Assembly: GCA_019918135.1 (NCBI GenBank)
Contig: WBZZ01002577.1
Span: 265,001 to 329,000 of the forward strand
Reading direction: 5' to 3'
DNA: 64,000 nt
DNA from: Paulinella micropora
Taxonomy: Eukaryota; Cercozoa; Imbricatea; Euglyphida; Paulinellidae
Shown: positions 31,261 through 41,962 of the stretch, piece after piece
Numbering within the stretch: the first letter of the stretch is position 1
Layout of the letters: each line of letters begins with the position of its first letter
The notes under the pieces: generated by a model
The model's input: the letters and a program-made list of their open reading frames with translations, nothing else
What the model was told of the DNA's origin: nothing
The model's database searches: none
Translations under genes and position numbers: made by a program

Positions 31261-32350
31261 GAGCCCCCAGGGGGGGGGGGCGCCCCCCCCCCCTTGCGCC
31301 CCCCCCCCCCCCTTGCGCCCCCCCTCTTCCCCCGCTTTTCCCTCCCCCGTTTCCCCCCCCCCCCGTTTCCTTCCTCCCCCCGTTTTCCCCCTCCTCTGTT
31401 TTCCCCCCTCCCCCTCCTCTCTCTCTCGTTCTCTCTCTTCTTTCTTGCGCGTAATTTGTCGACAAATAGGCATGGGTGCGTGTTTCCCGGAGAAAAAGGA
31501 AAAACGCGCCAGAATTGTGCTTTTCCCCCAGCAAAAAAAATTTTTCGAGCACCCTTCCCCCGCCCCGGGGAGGGGGGAGGGGTAAAAGGGGGGGAGAGGG
31601 GAAAACAGGGGGGAGGGGGAAGACGAGGGGGGGGGGGGGGAGGGAAAGACGTGAAAAAAGAGGGAAGGAGAGGAAGGGGGGAGGGGGGGGGGGGAAGGGG
31701 GTGTTTTGTGCCCCTCCCTCCTCCCTCCTCCCTCCTCCCTCCGTTCCCCCTCATCCCCACTCTCTTGTTTCTCTCGCGTGAAAATTGTTGCAAGGTGTAC
31801 GCGCATGCGTATTTCTCCGGGAAAAGCTGGAGCATAACGGGAGGGGAGGCGGGACGGGAGAGGCAGGGGCGCGCTAAGGATGTAGGAAAAACTTAAACAA
31901 TATCCCTGACAAAATTTTAATCTTGGCACTGAGAACTCAGAAAATTTTCAATGGAGAGGAAAGAAGCATAGTTGGAGTGGGGCGCCAAATGTGTATGCGT
32001 ATTTTCCGGGGAAAAGGAACGTATGCCACAATTGTGTTCCCCCCCATCACAAATTTCTTTCGAGCACCCAGCCCCCCGGGGGTGGGGGAGAGGGGGGGGA
32101 GGGAAAGATGTGAAAACAGAGGGAAGGAGAGGTGGGAAGGGGGGGGGCGCCCCTCCCCCCGTTTTCCCCCTCCCCCCTGTTTTCAACCCCCCCCCCTCCT
32201 CTCTCTCTTAGGGTTTTCATCTACTGCACGAATGGCTCGTGGACGATGAAGATAAAGCTAGTGGTTGCAAACGTGCGGGGGAGGGGGATCAGCGGTCATG
32301 TCAGTGTTGTCACACAGAAAGAAAGTTTTTTTTTTAATAAAAATATTGGC
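31261..32350. repeat. Dispersed-repeat block
   Basis: Long poly-C/G runs, polypyrimidine repeats, TTTCCCGGAGAAAAAGGAAA core (31486), an AAAGCTGGAGCATAACGGGA module (31822), TTTTCCGGGGAAAAGGAACG (32000). 32210-32350 is ordinary sequence. No gene seen. Confidence 0.78.
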
Positions 32351-32363
32351 TCTTTTCCTTTTT

Positions 32364-32600
32364 TTATTCCTGCAAGCCGCCGGCGTCGTCGTCGGGCTCT
32401 GAGTCGTCGTCGTACCTCGGTTGCAGACAGTTAGCGATCGGGGCATGAGGCCAGCCGTGGAGAACGGTGTAATGGACGCAGAGGCAAACACTGCCGTCGA
32501 CGCTTACCTCCAGCCTGAGCGTCGCGCTCTTCAGGCGCGGACGCGAGTGAGTGAGTAAATGTAGTTTGATATGGCCGAAAAAGGCAGTACCAACGAACAT
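32364..32600 (-). pseudogene. C-terminal protein fragment, possibly clamp (PCNA/Rad1)-like
   Basis: From an ATG at 32600 the frame runs 78 residues. LKSATLRLEVSVDGSVCLCV followed by HYTVLHG and an acidic tail (YDDDSEPDDDAGG) resembles the last strand pair and acidic end of a Rad1/PCNA-type sliding clamp. The match is short and I cannot confirm it. The upstream clamp domains are not visible, so this would be a remnant. A GTAAGC in the middle could be a splice site. Confidence 0.3.
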
Positions 32601-32665
32601 TTGTGGCAGTGTGTTTTTTTTGACCGTATCATTTCCGTGTTTTGGCCATATCAATATTAAAGAAA

Positions 32666-33127
32666 TTATAATAACGATAAAACAGTCACTGTAAATTGAC
32701 GGCCAGCTGCGTTCAAAGAAAATGATTCTTGAATATACTTTGCCAGGGTTCTCCAAATGTTGTCGTCAGCGGGTCGATATGGAACGCTACTGTCTGCCAA
32801 TTTGAACTCCTTGGGCTCGACAGAGAATGTCACGCCCGGGTCTTGACAATGTCGGTTGATTTGTGGGACGACGAGATAGAAGCTCTTATCTCTAACCACA
32901 TAGGCCAGGGGAAAATATCTTGGTGCCCCTTTTTTTTTGGTTTGGCAACTTCAACTTGGTTGGGTCATCAGAACACCGCTTCCCGTTGGCAATGCATATG
33001 TTTTGCCAATCAAGATGTCTTGTACACAACCGCATTCAAACTCAATTGTCCTCCCCGAGCGGAGGCTGAACTTCTGGTATTTAGGGTCTGGCGACGATCG
33101 TTGGTTGCGATAAGCTCCCTTGGCCAT
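32666..33127 (-). pseudogene. Hypothetical gene with indels, paralogous to 41798-41962
   Basis: Begins at the ATG at 33127 (MAKGAYRNQRSSPDPKYQ). The first frame reads FSLRSGRTIEFECGCVQDI and then loses protein character. Another frame continues (DDPTKLKLPNQKK), crosses an A9 homopolymer near 32935, and after one more shift continues as PRYFPLAYVVRDKSFYLVVP to the stop at 32666 (ending QFTVTVLSLL). So at least two indels break it, one in a homopolymer. The first 43 codons are nearly identical to a piece at 41798-41962. Function unknown. Confidence 0.5.
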
Positions 33128-33174
33128 GTTTGGAGTGCGGGTTCTGCTTCTCTCAAACTAAAGAACAGATAAGA

Positions 33175-34021
33175 GGAGAACTGCAACAAATTTTTTATAA
33201 ATAAAACTCAAAGAAATCTTACGCTTGACACTGAAAACTAGGAAAGGGGAGGATTGGATTGAAATCTTAGAGAGGTGAGCCCCTCCAGAGACCGGCAGTG
33301 GGGGGGCTCCCCTCCCCCCTTTCCCCACCCCTTCTCCTCCCCCTCTTGTGTGTGTGTGAGTCTCTCTCTCTCTCTTCTTCGCGCCAGCCCCCGCAGCAGC
33401 CCCCGCACGGCACAGAGAGCCCCCGCCGCCGCCTGGCCCCGCGGGGGCGGCCGTCCAGAGCTGGCTGCGTGAAAAGCTTGCGGTGCGCGACACGCCAGCA
33501 AAAGCAGCCCGAGACGACTTGGATGAGTCGGGGCTGGGGAGGGGTTTCGTGGCCGCCGCGGCCGGCGAAACGAGCCTGCATTCTTTTGTGTCCCGTTTCG
33601 ATACACAAAGTCGCGTCTATGGCTCACTAGTTTGCGCAAACAATACTCAAAAAATGACTACAATAGCTGCATGCAAGTTAGCAGAATCTTTGAAAAGTAC
33701 AGGAGGGGAAGTTTGCGACGGAGCGCTGCCAGCATCGGAACTTCTTAAGTCCTACTCTTGCAGGGTGTCAAAAAAAAGGTTTCGTTTTATTAAAAAGCCA
33801 AGTTTTGTTCAACCATGGACAAGTCCGCGTAGTAAGATAAAAACCAAATACGGAAAAGAACGGATTGGATTGAAATCGTAGAGAGGTGCAACCCCTCCAG
33901 AGACCGGCAGCGGGGGGGGAGGGGAAGACGGGGGGAGGGAAAGATGTGAAAACAAAGGGAAGGAGAGGTGGGCCGCCGCCGTTGCAGCAGAGGGGAATGT
34001 ATTTCTTTCAAAAAAAAAAAG
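33175..34021. repeat. Dispersed-repeat block
   Basis: Fanzor-type right end at 33250 (GGATTGGATTGAAATC), a CT-rich tract, an unassigned GC-rich piece 33380-33560, the TAGCAGAATCTTTGAAAAGT module (33680), and an AAGCCAAGTTTTGTTCAACC module (33797) that runs to the start of the GNAT gene. The unassigned piece overlaps short frames on both strands that I cannot support. Confidence 0.7.
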
Positions 34022-35477
34022 ATGTCCCAAAAAAGGAAAGAGCCGACTCCCAGTAAAGAAAGTAAAAAAAGGCCCGCCGTTGAGGCCGCAGCGGATGCAA
34101 TTGTGCACTGCGACTTCTGCATTAGTCGTTGGCAGAGCAGGAACACCGCCTGCACCTGCCCGCGCTGGTCAGAGCTGACTGAACACAACGAGCTCTTTCG
34201 CCGAAGCTGCTGGGGGAAAATCCGTGCGTCCCTGGGGAATGTCCCGCCGCCGTCGGTGCTAGCTGCTCGAAGCCTCCTGGCCCGCAAATATAGCCTGACG
34301 CGCAAGGTCCAAAAGCCGCTGCCGCTGGCATTCCAGCAAACGGCAGGCGCTAGGATAGACCACCTGGAGGTCTATCGCGGTGATGCTCATTACGTGGGCT
34401 TGGTGAGCAACCATACAGGCTCAGGCAGCCCGCCCGCTGGGTGGGAACCCACTGCAAAACTTTATTCAGGGGGTTTCGAGAGCTACCTGCGGGTGTTGCA
34501 GGTCCCCGTTGACGAGCAAGCGCCCCGCTGTGAATTTCCCCAAGAGGATGCGGCCGGAGCCGGAGCAAGAGCCACGCCGCAACCACGCGGTCTACGTGCA
34601 CTTGTTCGAGGTTCACTCCCTTTACCGAGGCCAGGGCTTCGGCAGCGAATTTTGTCGCAAGCTGCTAGCGCAGCTAGAACAGTATACCGACGCCGGCTTT
34701 GTTTACTTGCACAGCCTTTCGGCGGCCGCGGCGCGTTTCTGGCGTCGCCAGGGTTTCCAGCACTACCAAGACACGCACATCGGGGCCATGCGTTTTCAGC
34801 TGCTGCGTGAGACACCGCTGAGCAGGTTACTAGAAAGCGCCGCCGGTTCGGCGCGAGAATGCGCTGTGCGCCTGAGTTTCGGGTCCGAGGCGTGGCAAGA
34901 TGGAGCGCAGGCTCAGGCTGATGCGGTGGTGGATCAGGAATCTCTGCTGTGGGCAGCAAACCTGTGCGGCCCCCAGCGGGTCCTGCAGTTCGCTGCCGTG
35001 CTCGTGCCAGAGCGGCGCGTGTACTTTACGCGCCTGGTCGTGGAGCACTTGCACACGGGTGTGCTAACCTGCGAGGTGAACGGGAAGGAGGTGTTTTGGA
35101 GCTGGGCGACGCGGAACGAAGAACTGACGCCGGAGGCCAAGGAGCTGGGGTTGCGGCTGCTGAACAGGCAGACCTTCTGGCTGTGGGGCCTGCGCTTGCA
35201 GCAGGAGAAGAAAAGGTCCGACGGTTTACTGCAAGCAAAGAAGGGCGACCGCAAAGTCTCGGAATGCGAGGTCGATGACTCGTTGAGGCGGGGGTGTCCG
35301 TTGCGGCAACTAGACGTGTCTGTGCTGGCGGCCGAGTACGCGTTTTTTGACAGAAGGGGGCGTTTGTCTTCGCCCGCCCGTAGAGGTTCCGGGCCTGCCG
35401 ATTTAGTTAAGCAGTTGCTGGCCCTAGCGGAAGGCTTCGAGACCATAGAAATGGTGGACGAGGAAGAAGAGAAATGA
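34022..35477 (+). pseudogene. GNAT-family N-acetyltransferase with N-terminal Cys/His module, frameshifted
   Basis: Start ATG at 34022 (MSQKRKEPTPSKE), directly after an A run. Residues 20-80 hold a Cys/His cluster (HCDFCISRW; ACTCPRW; RRSCWGK) that may bind zinc. Around residue 165 the first frame gives way near 34540 to the next frame, which then carries the acetyl-CoA-binding motif (VHSLYRGQGFGSEFCRKLL, R/Q-G-X-G-X-G/S type) and AAARFWRRQGF, the usual GNAT beta-5/alpha-4 region. A further 230 residues of unknown fold follow, ending in an acidic tail (VDEEEEK). GNATs transfer acetyl groups to amines, including histone tails; the substrate cannot be read here. The frameshift makes this copy questionable. 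Confidence 0.7.
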
Positions 35478-35590
35478 AATCAAAGAAGCAGGGCGACGCC
35501 CGGGCACGGCGCGAGCTGGGCTTATGCTACGAAATTGGCGCGGGCGTGAACAGAGACAAGGCACGAGCGCCCGAGTGGTATCTTCACTAT
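35478..35590 (+). pseudogene. Sel1-repeat remnant
   Basis: Reads QGDARARRELGLCYEIGAGV then NRDKARAPEWYLHYS, a single Sel1 repeat that passes straight into a CACTATTCCTTGCAATGTCA module. The same fusion occurs at 40725-40840. Confidence 0.6.
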
Positions 35591-37043
35591 TCCTTGCAAT
35601 GTCAACTTTTTTTAATAAAAAACAAATTAAAAGGTTTTGTTTTATTAAAAAGCCAAGTTTTGTTCAACCATGCACAAGTCCGCGTAGTAAGATATAAACC
35701 AAATACGGAAAAGAACGGATTGGATTGAAATCGTAGAGAGGTGAAACCCTCCAGAGACCGGCAGCGGGGGGCAAAGCCCCCCCCTCTTTCAGCCCGCGCC
35801 GGGGCACTCGCATCGCGCCCCCCTTTCCTCCCCCCCCCCCCCTTTTCTCTATTCAGCCCGTGCCAGCGGGCTGGGGGGCGTTCAACTCCTCGAGATTCCA
35901 ATCCGATCCATGTGTAGTTCAGGTGAAATTGAAAAAAACATCAGGAAAAAATGAAAAAGTTACATCAAAAAGTTGTTTTAATTAAAAGCTTGACTTGGTA
36001 CTATGTCTACTCCCCGTTCCCCCGCCCCTTCCCCCGCCCCTCTCTTGTGTGTGTCTCTCTCTCAGAGTCTCTCTCTCTCGCTCTTTTTCTTACGTGGAAT
36101 TTGTCGCCCAATGTGTATGTGTGCGCATTTCCCGGGGAAAAGGAACGTGTGCCAGAATTCGAGCACCCTTCCCCCGGGGGGAGGGAGGGAACGGGGGGAG
36201 GGAAAGATGTGAAAACGGGGAAGGAGAGGTGGGAAGGGGGGGGGGGCGCCCACCCCCCCGTTTTTCCCCTCCCCCCGTTTTCCCCCTTCTCCCTCCCCGC
36301 TTGCCCCTCCAGCCCCCTGTTTTTCTCGCGTGAAATTTGTTGCAAAGTGTACGTGCATGCGTACCTCTCCGGGGAGAGCTGGAGCATAAAGGGGGGTGGG
36401 CGGGACGGGAGAGGCAGGGGCGCGCTTCGCCAGTGTACAAGAGAAAATTTGTAGCAGAATCTTTGAAAAGTACAGGAGGGGAAGTTTGCAGCGGAGCGCT
36501 GCCAGCATCGGAACTTCTTTAAAGAAACGGATTGGATTGAAATCGTAGAGAGGTGAAAGCCCTCCAGAGACCGGCAGCGGGGGGAGGCGACAAAACCGAG
36601 GGGGAGGGAAAAATGGGGGGAGGTAAAGATGTGAAAACAGATGGAAGGAGAGCTGGGAAGGGGGGGCGCCCCTCCCCCCGTTTCCCCCCTCCCTCCCGTT
36701 TCCCCCCTCCCCCCGTTTTCCCCCTCTCCCTGTTTTGCCCCCCTCCCCCCCTCCTCTCTTTCTCTCTCTTTCTTTCTCTTCTTTCTTGCGTGTACTTTGT
36801 CGACAAATGGGCAAGGGTGCGTATTTCCCGGAGGGGGGCCGGGACGGGAGAGGCAGGGGCGCGCTTCGCCGGTGTACAAGAGAAAATTTGTAGCAGAATC
36901 TTTTGAAAAGTTTTTGTTTTATTAAAAAGCCAAGTTTTGTTCAACCGTGCACAAGTCCGCGTAGTAAGATATAAACCAAAATACGGAAAAGAACGGATTG
37001 GATTGAAATCGTAGAGAGGTGAAACCCCTCCAGAGACCGGCAG
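35591..37043. repeat. Dispersed-repeat block ending exactly at a truncated gene
   Basis: AAGCCAAGTTTTGTTCAACC modules at about 35651 and 36930, each running on into a Fanzor-type right end and CCAGAGACCGGCAG; polypyrimidine hairpin repeats at 36100-36330 and 36580-36830; module GAGAGCTGGAGCATAAAGGG (36374); module TAGCAGAATCTTTGAAAAGT (36452). The last copy stops at ACCGGCAG (37043), where the Deg-like coding sequence begins. Confidence 0.82.
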
Positions 37044-37969
37044 AGCGTGGGCTACTGCATCCCGGCGCGACTGGTCCGCTACTTCCTTGAGATGCTGGTG
37101 CGCAGTAAGTGCCTCGACAGGCCGCCGGGGTCGGGCTGGAGCCAGCAAGAGATACCCGAGCTGCCGGGCTGCCCTCGTGCGGCGTGCTCAAGGTGCAGAC
37201 CACCGAAAACACGGGGCTTCGCAAGTCTCTGGGGTTGCCAGAGAAGGACGGGCGGGGCCTGCTTGTCTGCAAGCTCTTCCCCACGAACCAGTGTGAACTG
37301 CAGGAAGGAGACGTGATCTTGACCGTGAACAAAAAGGCAATCGAGCTGGACGGCACGTACAAGGAGGGGGAATATCAGTTCTGGTGGACCAACGCGCTGT
37401 TGTCACTGCACGTAGGGGATCTGGTGGAGGTAGAGGTCAAGCGGCAGCAGAAGCTCCTAACGCTCAAATTCTCGCTGAGCGAGGAGCGCAGCTTCTACAG
37501 GTGCGGGGTTACGTACTAAAAGCGCAAAATCCCGTACTTTTGTTTTGGCGGGCTGGTCTTCTGCGAGCTCACGGCCGCTCTGGCTGACGGCAGATGGATC
37601 CTCCCCGAGTTGTCTGAGCTGAGCAAGGCTTTGAAAGAGCCTAAGCAACAGAGCACAGACCTGCCCCCCGTCATTCTGATCCACGTGTTCGCGCACGAGC
37701 TGACACAGGGTTACGAGATCGAGAGACCCGAGCTGGTGACACTTGTAGACGACAAACCGGTGCGGGGGCTCCGCTCGCTTTGGGACCAACTGCAGGAGGC
37801 AACCTCGTCCAAGATGTCGGAATTCGTGACCCTGCACCTCGGCCGCGACCAACAACAGGGCAGCAAGATAGTGCTGGACGTAGCGGGGGTTAGGAAACAC
37901 GCCGCCGACATTCTGGCAGCAAACCAGGTCACCAAGGAGAAAGAGCTGCCGCCGGGGGCGGGGGGGTAG
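37044..37969 (+). pseudogene. Deg/HtrA-type serine protease remnant: PDZ region without the protease domain
   Basis: The frame begins inside a conserved Deg segment (VGYCIPARLVRYFLEML, equivalent to the end of the trypsin-like domain, GYxIP...FL). After a frameshift near 37170 it continues as the first PDZ domain (KDGRGLLVCKLFPTNQCELQ, GDVILTVNKKAIEL), with LSLHVGDLVEVEVKRQQKLL. An in-frame TAA at 37517-37519 follows, and the same frame then resumes (YFCFGGLVFCELTAAL ... PVILIHVFAHELTQGYE ... LVTLVDDKPVRGL), matching the second PDZ domain of plant-type Deg9/Deg2 proteases. The catalytic His-Asp-Ser domain is missing because a repeat abuts the 5' side. With a truncation, a shift and a stop, this is a dead copy, probably of host origin. 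Confidence 0.72.
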
Positions 37970-38029
37970 ATTTCGTAGTTTTTGTTTCAAACGCCCCCCC
38001 CCCCCTCCCGCGCTCCTGCTCCCGTGGCA

Positions 38030-38212
38030 AATCATGTCAAGGCGGTCGGGACATTGCAAAAGCTGCACCTCAAGGGTTGTACACGAATTCCCGAAGCTTA
38101 CATCGAAGAATTCTGCAAGGCATCCCTTGCGCGCATTATCTGCCATTCTAAAAAGAATCTTCATCGTCTTGGCCATGCACAACTAAGGATGTCATTAAAG
38201 TTGATTCTGTCG
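38030..38212 (+). pseudogene. Short leucine-rich-repeat-like fragment
   Basis: One frame reads VGTLQKLHLKGCTRIPEAYI, resembling an F-box/LRR-type repeat (LxxLxLxGCxxI). It is flanked by poly-C and by the GTCGCCAAGTGTGCATGTGT core of the polypyrimidine repeat. Only one repeat is visible, so the call is weak. Confidence 0.25.
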
Positions 38213-38233
38213 CCAAGTGTGCATGTGTGCGTA

Positions 38234-39199
38234 TTACCCGGGGGCATGCCCGGCCACACACCACAAACCCGCAGTCATCGTCAGCGCCAGCAGTAGCGCC
38301 ACCGGCCCTGCGCGTGGCACACCCTCTGAAGCGTCGCCCGGCCTCGGGGGTGGTGATATGCGAGGAGGGTCTTCAAGGCATCGCATTTCAACTGAAGAAT
38401 CTATCACGCAGCCATACCCCCAGGCACCTTCCAAGCACTCTACCTTGATAAGAGCGCCGCTTGAGTTTATGTAGTGGTCGCCCGGGTTTGTGTAGGTGAA
38501 GCACGACACCGAGCCGTTGCTAGATTGATTAGCCAGAGCGTTGTAAAACTCTCCCGTAAGGCCTCCTTTCCACTTGTTGGGGTCGTATTTAAAAGTGTAC
38601 ACGCGAAACTTGTCAGTGCCAGGACGTGTAGTGGAATTGTCTGTGTCTAGTCTGCTTGCTCGAACGTGGATCCTGTCAACAACCACGCCGTCTTTACAAC
38701 CTGTCTTTAGGTATATATCACCATAGCCGGCAATATTGTTGTAGCCTTGAATCTGCTTCGAGATAGAACAATTTTCGCAGGGACACTGCTCAACGTTGCG
38801 ACAGGCGTATTCAAGCTCATACACGACAGTAAAGTTTTTTCTGGAAACGCCAGAGACTACGTGCCCTATGTCTGGCGTAACAACAACGTCTCCTGGCCCT
38901 TTGTCGAAGCACGTCACACTTATTTCGGTCCCAAGCTTAAGATAGTATCCATGGTCAGCGTTGAAGACAGCCTTGCTATGCACGTAAAATCCACTGGTTT
39001 CGTCGGTAGAGGCCAAGCGCATTTTGGTTATGAACAACGAGTCATTGGCCTGCGTGCAGGGGCTGGGCCTGGGCAGCAACAGTCGCTCTGTCTCGGGCGC
39101 TGCAATAATTGACGCAGTGCATCCCGTGCAGTTGCAGTCCGCTGAGACTCCTGGGAGAAAAGTACCCAAGGCAAACCATGCTATCAGGTTGAACATCAT
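38234..39199 (-). CDS. Secreted/membrane glycoprotein, divergent member of a three-copy family
   Basis: 321 residues from the ATG at 39199. A signal peptide is clear (MFNLIAWFALGTFLPGVSA). The ectodomain is Cys-rich with at least six N-glycosylation sequons and the family signatures CNCTGCTASI, YELEYACRNVEQCPCENCS, VVVDRIHVRAS, RPGTDKFRVYTF and GSVSCFTYTNPGDHYINS. A hydrophobic stretch (GPVALLLALTMTAGLWCV) near the C-terminus may anchor it. The last codons lie in repeat-derived sequence (GGGGGCATGCCC), so the native end may be changed. Homologues at 42712 and 58135 share the Cys spacing but about half the residues. No named family recognised; a viral envelope or secreted host-interaction protein is possible. 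Confidence 0.75.
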   Translation of the reverse strand: MMFNLIAWFALGTFLPGVSADCNCTGCTASIIAAPETERLLLPRPSPCTQANDSLFITKMRLASTDETSGFYVHSKAVFNADHGYYLKLGTEISVTCFDKGPGDVVVTPDIGHVVSGVSRKNFTVVYELEYACRNVEQCPCENCSISKQIQGYNNIAGYGDIYLKTGCKDGVVVDRIHVRASRLDTDNSTTRPGTDKFRVYTFKYDPNKWKGGLTGEFYNALANQSSNGSVSCFTYTNPGDHYINSSGALIKVECLEGAWGYGCVIDSSVEMRCLEDPPRISPPPRPGDASEGVPRAGPVALLLALTMTAGLWCVAGHAPG

Positions 39200-40724
39200 C
39201 TTTCGCCTGCGATATTGGACAAATTACAGTTTAAGAGTCAAAGAGGAAGGGGAAAGAGAGAAGGAAGGGGGGGGGGCGCCCCCCCCCCCTCCCCCTCCGT
39301 TTTCCCCCATCCTCACTCTCTTGTTTTTCTCGCGTGAAATTTGTTGCAAAGTGTACGCGCATGCGTATCTCTCCGGGAAGAGCTGGAGCATAACGGAGGG
39401 GGGGGGGGGAGAGAGGGGCGGGACGGGAGAGGCAGGGGCGCGCTTCGCCAGTGTACAAGAGAAAATTTGTAGCAGAATCTTTGAAAAGTACAGGAGGGGA
39501 AGTTTGCAGCGGAGCGCTGCCAGCATCGGAACTTCTTTAGTCCTACTCTTGCAGGGTGTCAAGAAAAAAAAAAGGTTTTGTTTTATTAAAAAGCCAAGTT
39601 TTGTTCAACCGTGCACAAGTCCGCGTAGTAAGATATAAACCAAATACGGAAAAAAACGGATTGGATTGAAATCGTAGAGAGGTGAAAGCCCTCCAGAGAC
39701 CGGCAGCCGGGGGCGCGGGCCCGAGCCTCCCCCCCCCCCTTTTCAGCCCGCGCCGGGGACAATGCCCCCCGCGCCCCCATCTCTTTTCTTTCCAGGGGGG
39801 GGGTGCCCCCCCGTTTCCTCCTCCCCCCCCCCCCCCCGTCTTTCCCTTCCCCCGTCTTTCCCCTCCCCCCGTTTTCCCCCCTCCCCCCGTTTTTCCCCTC
39901 CCCCCGGTTTTCCCCCTTCCCTCGTTTTTTTCTCCCCCCCCCTCCCCCTCTCCTCTCTCTCTTTCTGTCTCTTCTTTCTTGCGTGTACTTTGTCGACAAA
40001 TGGGCATGGGTGCGTATTTCCCGGAGAAAAGAAATATGCGCCAGAATTGTGCCCCCCCCCCGGGGCGGGAGAGGCAGGGGCGCGCTTCGCCGGTGTAAAA
40101 GAAAAAATCTTGCAGAAATATCATCGGAAGAGGCCGGGGGGCGGGGGAAGGGGAGAGGAAAACGGGGAAGAGAGGCGGGGGGGGGGATGGGAAAGTGTGA
40201 ATTTCCCTCTCCCCCCCTCATCCCCCCGTTTGAATTTCCCCTCCCCCTTCTCTCCCCCCCTCCACACTCGCCCCACTCTCTTGTTTTCTCGCGTGAAATT
40301 TGTTGCAGAGTGTACGTGCATGCGTATCTCTCCGGGAAGAGCTGGAGCATAACGGGGGGCTGGAGCCTCCAGAGACCGGCAGCGGGGGGCAGAGCCCCCC
40401 CGAGCCGCCCCCCTTTCAGCCCGCTCCGGGGAGCATGCCCCCCGCGCCCCCATCCCTCTTCCCCCCCCGGCACTCCCATCGCGCCCCCTGCCCTCTTGCC
40501 CCCCGGCACTCCCTTCCCCCCCCCCCCCCCCCCCTTCCCCTGTTTTTCCCCCTCCCCCTGTTTTTCCCCCTTCCCTCGTTTTTTCTCCCCCCCCTCCCCC
40601 CTCCTCTCTCTCTCTCTCTTTCTCTTTCTTCTTTCTTGCGTGTACTTTGTCGACAAATGGGCATGGGGTGCATATTTCCCGGAAAAAAGAAATATGCGCC
40701 AGAATTGTGCATTTTTCCCCCGGG

Positions 40725-40840
40725 GCGAGAGAAGCAGGGCGACGCCCGGGCACGGCGCGAGCTGGGCTTGTGCTACGAAATTGGCGCGGGCGTGAACAGA
40801 GACAAGGCACGAGCGCCCGAGTGGTATCTTCACTATTCCT
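40725..40840 (+). pseudogene. Sel1-repeat remnant, second copy
   Basis: Reads QGDARARRELGLCYEIGAGV, as at 35478, and passes into the same downstream repeat module. The identity over at least 300 bp (to about 41000) shows one is a copy of the other. Confidence 0.6.
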
Positions 40841-41797
40841 TGCAATGTCAACTTTTTTTAATAAAAAACAAATTAAAAGGTTTTGTTCTATTAAAAAGCC
40901 AAGTTTTGTTCAACCATGCACAAGTCCGCGTAGTAAGATATAAGTCAAATACGGAAAAGAACGGATTGGATTGAAATCGTAGAGAGGTGAAACCCCCTCC
41001 AGAGACCGGCAGCGGAAAACAAAGCCCCCCCGAGCCCCCCCCCCCCCTCCCCCCAGCCCGCGCCGGAGAGCATGCCCCCCCGCGCCCCCATCTCTTTTCC
41101 TTTCCAGGGGGGGGAGGGGGGAGGGGGGGGATGTGCATTCCCCCCTACCTCCCCCCTCCGTTTTCCCCTATCCCCCGTTCTCCCCTCCCCCTTCTCTTTC
41201 TCTTCTCCGTCTTCCCCCCAGAAACCGGAGAGAGAGGAGAACGGGGGAAGGGGAAAACGGAGGGAAGGGGAGGGGAAAACAGGCAGAGAGGCGGGGGGGA
41301 GAGGGGAGGGCGGGGGAAAGGGGGGTGGCGGGCGGGGGGGAGGGAGTGTGAATTTCCCTCCCCCCCGCCCCACTCTCTTTTTTTCTCGCGTGAAATTTGT
41401 TGCAGAGTGTACGTGCATGCGTATCTCTCCGGAAAGAAGCATGGTTGGGAGTGGGGCGCCAAGAACTGCAACAAAATTGGAAGGGGAGAGAGACGAGAAG
41501 GGGGAGGGGCGCTCCCTCTCCCCTTCTTTGCGAATTGGGCACCGAGCGAGTCAGATTGGATTGAAATCTTGGAGGGGGCTGAGCACCCCTTCCAGAGACC
41601 GGCCGGCAGCTGGGGGATAAAAGCCTCCCGAGCCCCGCTTTCAGCTAGGGCGGGGGGGGGGGGGCGCCCCCCTCCCCGTTCCCCCCCCCCCCCCCCTCTC
41701 GTCCCTCGTTTTCCCCTGGCGCCCCCACATTCCTCCCCCCCACATTCTCCGCTTATCTGTTCTTTAGTTTGAGAAAAGCAGAACCCGCACTCCAAAA

Positions 41798-41962
41798 ATG
41801 GCCAAGGGAGCTTATCGTAGCCAACGATCGTCGCCAGACCCTAAATACCAGAAGTTCAGCCTCCGCTCGGGGAGGACAATCGAGTTTGAATGCGGTTGTG
41901 TACAAGACATCTTGATTGGCAAGATGGTTTGGACTTGCGCCTACCACCAAGAATTGTACTAG
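41798..41962 (+). pseudogene. 5' fragment paralogous to the gene at 32666-33127
   Basis: ATG at 41798, 54 codons to a TAG at 41960. The first 43 residues (MAKGAYRSQRSSPDPKYQ ... QDILIGK) match the start of the minus-strand gene at 33127 almost exactly. The homology includes about 35 bp upstream of the ATG (GAGAAAAGCAGAACCCGCAC) and then stops abruptly. A truncated duplicate, function unknown. Confidence 0.6.

Noticed and set aside
39586..40851. 421-residue minus-strand frame across repeats
   Set aside because: It crosses several unrelated repeat modules without domain content; open only because of G/C-rich composition.
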